8,420 bases of DNA from Acidobacteriota bacterium (GTDB lineage: Bacteria > Acidobacteriota > Terriglobia > Terriglobales > Acidobacteriaceae): the NCBI GenBank assembly GCA_025353435.1, contig JANXQR010000350.1:1-8420 (forward strand), written 5' to 3'. A program made the position numbers and the translations under genes. The notes beneath the pieces were generated by a model. That model was not told where the DNA came from, made no database searches, and saw only the letters and a program-made list of their open reading frames with translations. Shown here one piece after another: positions 1 through 5,268 of the stretch; the first letter of the stretch is position 1; each line of letters begins with the position of its first letter.

Positions 1-840
1 CCCGTCCAGGCCGGCCGCCCTGACTCCCGCCCGGCGCCGTTCGTGACTCCGATTAAAGGTCGCTTGTGACGCCTGACCGGAAACCCGCTACAGCGGACCC
101 CGGGCACGGCTCCGCATTCCGGGCACTCAACCAAGCACCACTCTGCGCGCCGAATCCAATCCTCCTGGAGTGGCACCGCATGGTAACAACGTCCCGTGAG
201 GTGGCTCGGAAAGACCAAGCCGCTTTCCCGGGCCTCCGTGATCCGCTTCCAGTCGAGTAGGACCGTCGCAAACTCAGGAGCGAGTGGCAACTCGTCGTCA
301 GAATACTCGGTCTTCACTGGACCGAGGCGACCGTGCACCACCGCCTCATCCACCTTCATGCAGCAAGTGCGGGAAAGTGATCTTAATCCAGTCGAGGGCG
401 AGGAACTCCTCAATGTGCAGTCCCGTAAAGAGGGCGGAGATCAACATCGTGTGATAAGGCTCAGGAAGCAAATTGATCAACATGAAGCACTGCTCAATCG
501 TCAGTTCAACGGGCTTTTCTGCCTTTTGCCAATACCACGTAATTCAACGAGTTGAATCGGGTTCTCATGAAATTCGAGCATTTCGTACAGCTTTGCTTTG
601 TTGAATAACCGATTGACGAACGCCTTCAGGTGACCCTTGGTTTTGGGCTTCAGGGGCAAGGCCCTTCAACCAGTTCTGAAAAGCAAGCGGCTTAAGCCTG
701 TCCAACTTGGTATCGCCTCATGTACCGCGGATCTTATTACAAAGGCTCAGATAGGAAATCGCTGTCGAATACGAGAGTTCGCCTTCACGAACTGCCGGCT
801 GACCCAGGCTAGCCTTACGGCCAGCCGCTCGCTCGCACAT
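1..840 (-). pseudogene. Tyrosine recombinase/integrase pseudogene (IntA), runs off left edge
   Basis: Reading the minus strand in three frames rebuilds a site-specific recombinase of the phage/ICE integrase type. In order: a core-binding segment starting YSTAISYLS (near 775), then GDTKLDRLKPLAFQNWLKG, then KTKGHLKAFVNRLF (near 640), the catalytic-domain entry TIEQCFMLINLLPEPY (near 500), GLHIEEFLALDW (near 415), and VVHGRLGPVKTEYSDDELPL (near 330), whose Lys fits the beta-hairpin Lys of the family. The reading frame is broken by TGA at 718-720 where the family has Trp, and by frameshifts near 651-657, 515-520 and 357-365. The first catalytic Arg (usually GLRxSE) is His, codon 415-417. After LVFPSHLTGR the frame stays open to base 1 and includes a Cys-rich insertion (CPECGAVPGVRC, 90-125). 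The HxxR box and Tyr would lie beyond the window. The true start is not visible; only about 20 codons precede YSTAISYLS. Family identity is confident, non-function very likely. Confidence 0.85.
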
Positions 841-955
841 CAGATGCCGAGTCCAATTGCAGCATTCAATTTGAACAATTCTCCAATCCTGATATATCGC
901 CGCAAGGTCGCCACAGATTTGTGACCGGTCTGTTTCATGATCACGAATTCGCTTA
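840..955 (-). pseudogene. C-terminal end of a split tyrosine recombinase (IntB, 3' fragment)
   Basis: One minus-strand frame reads SEFVIMKQTGHKSVATLRRY followed by IRIGELFKLNAAIGLGI and a TGA at 840-842. This is the textbook end of a tyrosine recombinase: TGHKS supplies the late catalytic His and LRRYIR the nucleophilic Tyr. Upstream of SEF (about 950-960) the frame goes on with residues that do not fit the family, so homology stops there. The missing N-terminal and middle part, ending in HSLRAGFATEAYR, lies on the same strand at 4092-4651, and the two pieces abut almost exactly when joined. The stop codon overlaps the first ATG of IntA by one base (TGATG). It has no start of its own and cannot be functional. 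Confidence 0.85.
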
Positions 956-982
956 TCAGCCGCAATTGTTGCAGACCATCAG

Positions 983-1270
983 TTGCTCGGGTTCCGATCT
1001 CCCTCTCTCGATGAGCACAATCGAGAGATGCGGGAAATTCTGGCCAACACCAACGACGCCAGCAAGCCGCTGTCCGAGCAGCAGTTCTATGAACTCATGC
1101 TTCTCGATCCTGAGCCCGACGTTTCAAACGTCTGCCGGGTGCGTCAGGCTCATGTCCACTGGGACGAGCAGGTCGCCGGGATGGTTTGGGATAGGGTGGA
1201 TTGGGAGGAGTTCGCAACTCTCGAGCAGGCTCGCGGGCGATACGAGAGGCGGAGGCAGGCTTTTGGTTGA
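983..1270 (+). CDS. Unidentified ORF, possibly a gene remnant
   Basis: A 95-codon frame opens at TTG 983 (the first in-frame stop upstream is at 938-940) and ends at TGA 1268-1270. An internal ATG at 1028 is an alternative start. I do not recognise the family. The product is acidic to neutral and rich in charged and aromatic residues, e.g. EQQFYELMLLDPEPDVSNVC, HWDEQVAGMVWDRVDWEEF and a basic tail RGRYERRRQAFG. That composition and the G/C-biased third codon positions over 1100-1265 are more like real coding sequence than the overlapping frames. The ORF begins just inside the point where IntB homology stops, so it may be the truncated end of a gene carried by the inserted segment. No convincing ribosome binding site precedes either start. 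Confidence 0.35.
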   Translation: MLGFRSPSLDEHNREMREILANTNDASKPLSEQQFYELMLLDPEPDVSNVCRVRQAHVHWDEQVAGMVWDRVDWEEFATLEQARGRYERRRQAFG

Positions 1271-1333
1271 AACGGGCTTCCGCTTTTCCGATATGGTTCT
1301 TTAGGCCTCACGCATACGACGCGATAAGGCGCT

Positions 1334-1385
1334 GTTCACAAAGTGGCGGGGAATGGCGCTTCTTTCCCGTGCCGGTTTTGTGAAC
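1334..1385. repeat. Long imperfect inverted repeat (hairpin 1)
   Basis: GTTCACAAA (1334-1342) is perfectly complementary to TTTGTGAAC (1377-1385). Inside it a second pairing zone, GGC.GGGAA (1345-1353), matches TTCCC.GCC (1364-1373) with a bulge and a wobble pair, so most of the 52 bases can fold into one imperfect hairpin. It lacks a T-run on either strand, so it is not a standard Rho-independent terminator. Confidence 0.55.
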
Positions 1386-1454
1386 GACGCGGGCTAACCC
1401 TCGGCCTTCCAGAAAAAGCAGGTGCTGGACCCCCGTTTGAGGCAGTACACAACC

Positions 1455-1478
1455 GGCCCTTATATTTGGATACGGGCC
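1455..1478. repeat. Short hairpin (hairpin 2)
   Basis: GGCCC (1455-1459) pairs with GGGCC (1474-1478), then one mismatch, then TAT/ATA (1461-1463 with 1470-1472), closing a six-base loop. It lies between hairpins 1 and 3 in a stretch with no recognisable gene. Confidence 0.45.
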
Positions 1479-1481
1479 AAC

Positions 1482-1506
1482 GCCCGGGAAACGGTTTTTC
1501 CCGGGC
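1482..1506. repeat. Strong 10-bp perfect hairpin (hairpin 3)
   Basis: GCCCGGGAAA (1482-1491) is perfectly complementary to TTTCCCGGGC (1497-1506) around the loop CGGTT. The GC-rich stem is stable but has no following T-tract, arguing against a plain terminator. It could be part of a structured RNA, a REP-like palindrome or a protein binding site. Confidence 0.65.
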
Positions 1507-1636
1507 ACTGGAATCGGTGGACCCTTGCTGACTAGTCAAGACTAATCGTCCGTCGATGAGAGCATTGGCGACAATGCGCTTATTCAGTCCTCGAATAGCC
1601 TGAATCGGTATCTCCCGTATTGGCCGCCACAGCCCT

Positions 1637-1849
1637 TCAGAGCCGGAGTACGCCCCGCAGGATAACGATCCCGGTGGCGGATATTTCCGGTTCGAAATTG
1701 ACTCGAATTCGCAAGATGCTCCTGCGGCCCATCTTTGTGCCCTGTTCGATCGCCAACTCGTTGTTCTCAACCAGGCCTTCGCTGGCGAGATACGCTGCCA
1801 GCGGCCCCGTAGAAGCGCCGTTATGGGAGAGATGGTGAACATTCAGCAC
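1637..1849 (-). pseudogene. C-terminal fragment of a PhzF-like (phenazine biosynthesis-like epimerase/isomerase) gene
   Basis: The minus-strand frame of about 70 codons reads VHHLSHNGASTGPLAAYL, then a short acidic turn, then LAIEQGTKMGRRSILRIRV, and ends GIVILRGVLRL. This matches the C-terminal end of PhzF-family proteins, which carry a GPLAAYL-like helix, an EQGxxMGRxSxL strand and a final glycine-bearing G-x-L strand. PhzF proteins are about 260-300 residues long, so roughly three quarters of the protein, including the N-terminal catalytic Glu half, is absent. Going upstream the frame meets a stop (TAG in the 1867-1872 region), and no other PhzF part appears in the window. The fragment is head-to-head with the SDR gene, about 100 bp apart. 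The function of the parent enzyme is unknown; the family includes many uncharacterised isomerases. Confidence 0.65.
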
Positions 1850-1900
1850 AGATTGAGCCCAGCAATTCTAAGTAATTTTCTGAAACCATAGAAGTACGGT

Positions 1901-1906
1901 CATAAT
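1901..1906 (+). promoter_or_regulatory. Possible -10 element of the SDR gene
   Basis: CATAAT (5 of 6 to the TATAAT consensus) lies 41 bp before the SDR start. A -35 candidate 17 bp upstream (TTCTGA, 1878-1883) is poor (3 of 6), so the call rests mainly on the -10 and on the palindrome just downstream, where a repressor would overlap the transcription start. Confidence 0.3.
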
Positions 1907-1918
1907 CTCATATGTGAC

Positions 1919-1933
1919 GCTCTGATTCAGAGC
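1919..1933. promoter_or_regulatory. 15-bp perfect palindrome, candidate TetR-family operator
   Basis: GCTCTGA-T-TCAGAGC is a perfect 7+1+7 inverted repeat, 12 bp downstream of the -10 candidate and 14 bp before the SDR start codon. Its size and symmetry suit a TetR/AcrR dimer, and such a regulator is encoded about 1 kb downstream. The octamer CTCATATG also occurs twice around it (1907-1914 and 1943-1950, the second including the ATG). I found no second copy of this palindrome in front of the regulator gene. Confidence 0.45.
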
Positions 1934-1947
1934 ATGAAAGGGCTCAT

Positions 1948-2718
1948 ATGAAACTCACTGATCGCACCATTCTAATCACCGGCGGCTCTTCTGGTATTGG
2001 CCTCGCCTTTGCTCTCAAGTTCTTAGAATTCGGCAACCAGGTCATTGTCACCGGCCGGCGCCAGCCGGTGCTTGACGAGCTCAAGGCGAAAAACCCGAAG
2101 CTTCACACCATCCAGAGCGATGTCGCAGACCCTGCGCAAATTGCCGCCCTCGCGGCACGCGTAAAGAAGGATTTCCCCAGACTTGACGTATTGATGAACA
2201 ACGCGGGTATCTTGCTGTACAAGAACCTTAGGGTACCGGCATCTGACCTCGACGGTTTGATGGCGGAGGTGAACATCAACGTTGGCGGAGTGATTCGAAC
2301 GACCTCAGCGCTTATGGATGTCCTAACGGAAAATAAGGGCACAGTGATCAACGTTTCCTCCGGCCTGGCGTTCGTGCCGCTGCCGCCTGCGCCGATCTAC
2401 TGTGCCACCAAGGCCGCGATTCATTCGTACACGTTGTCGCTGCGCTTCCAATTGGAAGCGAACGGCGTGGAGGTTGTCGAGATCATGCCCCCTGCCGTGA
2501 AGACAGACATGACGACAGAGCTTGTAGAGGGCGGCGCGAGTGCGATGACCACCGACGATCTGGTGAAGCAGACCTTCTCGGCCTTGAAATCTGGCTCCCT
2601 TGAGATTCATCCGGGACAGACCAAGATGCTCGCGCTGCTAAGGCGGCTGGCTCCCGGTTTTATCAACAAGCAGTTGTGGAAGGCGTCCAAGTCTCTCGTG
2701 CCCGCCAAGGCATCGTGA
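1948..2718 (+). CDS. Short-chain dehydrogenase/reductase (SDR), classical type, DltE/YdfG-like
   Basis: This 256-residue cytoplasmic Rossmann-fold oxidoreductase has the normal length for a classical SDR. Visible motifs: nucleotide-binding TGGSSGIG (11-18), the basic pair GRR (36-38) after the second strand, which favours NADP(H), D58 of the adenine-binding loop, NNAG (84-87), catalytic Ser in NVSSG (135-139), and Tyr151/Lys155 in YCATK. PPAVKTDM (181-188) is the PG-type cofactor loop. It probably reduces a carbonyl or oxidises an alcohol with NADPH/NADP; the substrate is not readable. The ATG start fits: a purine-rich GAAAGGG (1936-1942) sits five bases upstream and the motif spacing is right. 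A palindrome at 1919-1933 suggests repressor control, and the TetR-family gene at 2952 is the obvious candidate. The reading frame is intact, unlike most of its neighbours. Confidence 0.93.
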   Translation: MKLTDRTILITGGSSGIGLAFALKFLEFGNQVIVTGRRQPVLDELKAKNPKLHTIQSDVADPAQIAALAARVKKDFPRLDVLMNNAGILLYKNLRVPASDLDGLMAEVNINVGGVIRTTSALMDVLTENKGTVINVSSGLAFVPLPPAPIYCATKAAIHSYTLSLRFQLEANGVEVVEIMPPAVKTDMTTELVEGGASAMTTDDLVKQTFSALKSGSLEIHPGQTKMLALLRRLAPGFINKQLWKASKSLVPAKAS

Positions 2719-2768
2719 GTCCGCCCTAACCCGCTCGGTCCGCAACATATCCTGTCTTCACCGTTGTC

Positions 2769-2837
2769 CTATGGAGGAAGAATGAAAGCGGTGTGGTTCG
2801 GCCACACGTGAGGGCTTTGAAGTTCGGGCCTCCATAG
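2769..2837. repeat. Nested inverted repeats enclosing a Shine-Dalgarno and a 9-codon ORF
   Basis: CTATGGAGG (2769-2777) is perfectly complementary to CCTCCATAG (2829-2837). Between them GTGTGG (2791-2796) pairs with CCACAC (2802-2807) around the loop TTCGG. In RNA this would be an outer 9-bp stem enclosing a stable small hairpin, and the outer stem would cover the GGAGG that precedes the ATG at 2782. A 9-bp match at this spacing can arise by chance in 8 kb, so the arrangement is suggestive only. Confidence 0.4.
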
Positions 2838-2890
2838 CCCAAGGAAGTTCCGTTGTTTTGGCGAAGCACACTTCGTCACGCCGCCGCCGC
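2782..2890 (+). pseudogene. Possible remnant of a zinc-type/quinone oxidoreductase gene start
   Basis: An ATG at 2782 with a good GGAGG four bases upstream begins MKAVWFGHT, then stops at TGA 2809-2811. After a frame change the next bases (2811-2834) read RALKFGPP before a TAG. NADPH:quinone reductase-like members of the MDR superfamily often begin MKAVxF... followed by a LxFxxLPxPxP-like stretch, so this resembles their first 25 or so residues after decay. It follows the SDR gene by 63 bp on the same strand, as a second operon gene would. The match is short. A leader peptide within the surrounding inverted repeats, or chance, are real alternatives. Confidence 0.35.
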
Positions 2891-2951
2891 CACTAGTAGC
2901 ATCACATTACAGTCATGAGAAACACAGCGACAATGAAGCCAGAGAAAAAGC

Positions 2952-3554
2952 ATGAGATATGAGAAGGGCCATAAAAACGTCACGCATGACCGCATTCTGG
3001 AGGTTGCTGCACATCAATTCCGCCAACAGGGTATCGCGGCGTCGGGTGTTGCAGGCATCATGTCCGACGCTGGCCTGACGAATGGGGCTTTCTACGCCCA
3101 TTTTTCTTCCAAAAACGACATGATCGAGAAGAGCCTCGAACGGGCCACCGACGAGCAGTGGCAGCAATTCGCGAAAGCAATTGAGTTAGGGCGCTTGATG
3201 GAAATCGTTCGCGCCTACCTCTCAGAGGACCATCGGGATCAGGCCGACAGCGGATGTCCTTCTGCCGCGCTTCTTCCCGAAATTTCGCGCCAGGAGCTAA
3301 GCACACGCCACAGCTACACCGAGTCGGTCAGAAGGCTTGTGGATGCTGTAGAAAGGCAATTGCCAAATATCCCGAAGGGGCCAAAAGGGCGCGAAATTGC
3401 CATCGGACTTTTCGGTCTTCTCGTTGGAACGCTCCAACTCTCTCGGGCTGTGGATGACCCTTCCTTTTCAAAGGTTATTTTGACCGCCGGTACGCGTGTG
3501 GCGGGCGCACTGATTCAATCATCAGTGGTCGGTCGAAAGAATCGAATGAAGTGA
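2952..3554 (+). CDS. TetR/AcrR-family transcriptional regulator
   Basis: This is a 200-residue one-component repressor of normal family length. The N-terminal DNA-binding domain runs from about 10 to 58: the first helix THDRILEVAAHQFRQQG, then a helix-turn-helix with GVAGIMSDAGLTNGAFYAHF, matching the TetR consensus (A-x-x-AGVSxGxxYxHF), followed by SSKNDMI. The C-terminal ligand-binding and dimerisation domain contains GCPSAALLPEI (101-111), a motif shared by a subgroup of these regulators, with a single Cys at 102. The start MRYEKGHK agrees with that subgroup, although the upstream GAGAAAAA is only a weak ribosome binding site. The probable target is the promoter of the upstream same-strand SDR gene, which carries a palindrome; this is inference from proximity. 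The GTG of a small ORF overlaps the stop codon. Confidence 0.93.
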   Translation: MRYEKGHKNVTHDRILEVAAHQFRQQGIAASGVAGIMSDAGLTNGAFYAHFSSKNDMIEKSLERATDEQWQQFAKAIELGRLMEIVRAYLSEDHRDQADSGCPSAALLPEISRQELSTRHSYTESVRRLVDAVERQLPNIPKGPKGREIAIGLFGLLVGTLQLSRAVDDPSFSKVILTAGTRVAGALIQSSVVGRKNRMK

Positions 3555-3712
3555 AGCTGTACGATTCGCTAGCAAGGAATCGCTGCGGGGCAAGAGAATC
3601 AGGGGAAGGTGCGCCATGGTTTGAGCAGGGGCTGAAGCAGCGCTGGGCGGATGAGGAGAGCACCTTGTTCGAGCTCGTTCGCGGCGCCAATTCAGTCAAA
3701 GAGCTGGGCTGA
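3551..3712 (+). CDS. Small hypothetical ORF (53 aa), GTG start overlapping the TetR stop
   Basis: GTG at 3551 overlaps the TetR TGA (GTGA, 3551-3554), a typical layout for translational coupling. The frame runs 53 codons to TGA at 3710-3712. The first part (about residues 1-22) is unremarkable; the second half, APWFEQGLKQRWADEESTLF and ELVRGANSVKELG, is amphipathic, rich in Glu/Lys/Trp and looks like a genuine helical protein segment. I do not recognise it. It could be a true small protein, or the decayed C-terminal end of a longer gene: the adjacent frame around 3571-3600 reads ASKESLRGKRI, which would join it after a frameshift. No separate ribosome binding site is obvious. Confidence 0.35.
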   Translation: MKLYDSLARNRCGARESGEGAPWFEQGLKQRWADEESTLFELVRGANSVKELG

Positions 3713-4091
3713 GCTGCAAGTGGCCACAGTCCCGAGAGGGTAGGCCTTTTCAAATCCCTATTCTTCAATCGTCTCGGCAGACGATTCAGGCGATTTGATT
3801 TTCGAATGGCGATAACAGGCGTTGGTGATGAAAAAGTCGTCGTCCATTGGTGCTCTTGGATCCTGCAAAAGGCCGGCGAGGAACGTTGCCATCCGTCCCT
3901 GCAACTATGCGTCGGCCGGCGTTGATGATAGTGTCGGTCGGCTTAGGAACCGGACTAGCCGTTTGATGTTCTGGGTAGTGGCCGCCAAGAAGAACTGCGC
4001 TCGGACGAACTTCAACCCTCGAAGCTGGAGCCGTTGGAGTCCGATGTGTGTACAACTCTTTAGTCTCTCGCGCGCTGCCGAGCTGCTTCGT
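3713..4091. other. Stretch without a recognisable gene
   Basis: About 380 bases between the small ORF and the IntB fragment. Open frames exist on both strands, but none has a family motif. The only one with some protein-like character is a 44-codon minus-strand frame (3892 to 3758) beginning MATFLAGLLQ, with no ribosome binding site. I see no transposase remnant, tRNA or clear terminator. One end of the DNA that interrupts IntB should lie at the right margin of this stretch (about 4095-4105). Confidence 0.5.
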
Positions 4092-4651
4092 TCATGTGGA
4101 TGGCAAACGATATGCTTCTGTTGCGAAGCCAGCGCGCAAAGAATGAGCGCTGAAGCGCTCAAGTTCCTCTGCAGTGAAAGCAGCCCGCCTGAAGGCGCAC
4201 TTGATGATGCTCCCAAGGGAGTGGCCGCTTAGGCCCCCGCGCACACCTTGTGGGGCTGTAACGTGTCGAAACACAGGCCCGAATTTGATCTGCGCTGCCG
4301 ATAACCAGAGTTCAAGACTACGGACCGGACATGTCAGCTTTGTAATCTGAGTGTGGTCCGATTGCGAGCCCCGTATGAGTTCCATTTCGCGCCCCTTTCC
4401 TTCCTGATCTGTCTTGGAAGATGGCAGAAATATCGTAATCCCGGGATTATGTCGCCATAGATTATCTGTCCTGATGCTGGCCACCTCTGACCGCCGCATC
4501 CCCACGACAAATCCGGTCAGGAGGATTGCCCGGTCTCGCAAACCGCGGACGCTCTGATCCAGACTGGCGAGAACTTTCTTTAGCAGCTACAGATATCAGG
4601 GCGCACAACGGCGGGCCTCGTCAGAGGCTCATGTGTTCTAACTTTCTTCAT
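4092..4651 (-). pseudogene. N-terminal and middle part of a split tyrosine recombinase (IntB, 5' fragment)
   Basis: The main minus-strand frame reads LLKKVLASLDQSVRGLRDRA (from about 4586), ILLTGFVVGMRRSEVASI, an SKTDQEG segment, and ERFSAHSLRAGFATEAYR before losing homology and stopping at 4092-4094. GMRRSE supplies the first catalytic Arg, SKTDQEG the beta-hairpin Lys and HSLR the HxxR box. The late His and the Tyr are missing here but present in the fragment at 840-955, so the two were probably one gene. Upstream, a TAG (4587-4589) cuts this frame, while a neighbouring frame (ATG 4651 to TAA 4580) reads MKKVRTHEPLTRPAVV, resembling the end of a recombinase core-binding domain (usual form IRRTHG...). 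So a frameshift near 4583-4592 separates two decayed halves. The N-terminal ~100 residues are unrecognisable. Confidence 0.88.
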
Positions 4652-4749
4652 GGACTTTCCTATTTAGTGGAACTTTTGGGCGGGGATTCTTTAAGGAGAG
4701 ACATACGTTGGCTGGCTTACTGACGAGAACCCAGAATTATCACCACTGA

Positions 4750-5268
4750 ATGCAACGGATGTGTCTAATGCCATCGAAGACCAACGGATCTGTCTTCGCG
4801 CTGGGCGATTCTTCGCGTTATCCTTACGCTATGTGCGCTCGACTTGGAGTTCCGAAGATCGTCAAGCCAAAGCGCAAATCCCCACCGTACCCATTCATTC
4901 TCGAAGCTCTAATTCCGCTCAACCCCGAAGTGCGACCCATGTTTTCTGGGTTCGCTGTCTACCTTGGAGACAAGATCGTGCTCATGCTGCGTGATAGTCC
5001 GAAGCAGCTGGAAGACAACGGTGTCTGGCTCGTCTTCTCTGAGGTGGCCAACCTGACCGACGCCGGCATCCGCCGAGACTTCCCCTCGCTCCGTTTAATC
5101 GGACTGCTCGGTGGCAAGATCGATCATTGGCGGCTCATCCCCGCGGACAGCCCGACCTTCGAGTCCGAAGTGCTGCACGCCTGCGAGCTTCTCCTTCAAC
5201 ACGACCTGCGAATTGGCCGAGTCCCACAGTCTCGGCAAACCCGGCCCGGCAGTCCCCGTAGTAACTGA
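4750..5268 (+). CDS. Conserved hypothetical protein, TfoX-N-like fold
   Basis: The 172-codon frame has a core (about residues 47-160) resembling a small family of uncharacterised proteins: PYPFILEALIPLNPEVRPMF, FAVYLGDKIVLMLRD, DNGVWLVF, FPSLRLIGLLGG, HWRLIPADSPTFESEVLHAC and DLRIGRVP. The PMFxxxxVYxGxKIxLxLR part recalls the TfoX N-terminal domain (a small alpha/beta fold), but the C-terminal DxRIGRVP signature is specific to this uncharacterised group. No signal peptide or membrane segment, so probably cytoplasmic; role unknown. Start choice is uncertain: ATGs at 4750, 4759 and 4768 lie within seven codons and none has a clear ribosome binding site; 4768 (MPSKTNG) is as likely as the first. 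The C-terminal ~12 residues are basic and disordered-looking. The frame is intact although the gene directly abuts the decayed recombinase. Confidence 0.7.
   Translation: MQRMCLMPSKTNGSVFALGDSSRYPYAMCARLGVPKIVKPKRKSPPYPFILEALIPLNPEVRPMFSGFAVYLGDKIVLMLRDSPKQLEDNGVWLVFSEVANLTDAGIRRDFPSLRLIGLLGGKIDHWRLIPADSPTFESEVLHACELLLQHDLRIGRVPQSRQTRPGSPRSN

Noticed and set aside
921..1304. 127-codon plus-strand frame overlapping the 983-1270 ORF
   Set aside because: Ser/Pro/Cys-rich composition typical of an out-of-frame translation; the 983 frame has much more protein-like content.
1334..1385. Reading hairpin 1 as an integron attC site
   Set aside because: The arms are GTT...AAC in the opposite order to the attC core sites, and there is no integron integrase or cassette array.
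1336..1842. 168-codon minus-strand frame across the hairpins and the PhzF fragment
   Set aside because: Its overlap with the PhzF fragment is in a different frame from the one carrying the PhzF motifs, and the rest is Arg/Ser/Pro-rich without a motif.
3758..3892. 44-codon minus-strand ORF beginning MATFLAGLLQ
   Set aside because: It has no ribosome binding site, no family resemblance and no operon partner; kept only as a remark in the gene-free stretch.
955..4105. Insertion-sequence terminal inverted repeats at the IntB break points
   Set aside because: Comparing both ends by eye gave only scattered short matches (e.g. CCATC and GCTCGG at different spacings), not a credible inverted repeat or target duplication.
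4144..4161. Perfect 8-bp-arm palindrome TGAGCGCT-GA-AGCGCTCA
   Set aside because: It lies inside the recombinase coding sequence for ERFSAHS, which the protein family explains; no sign that it acts as a binding site.
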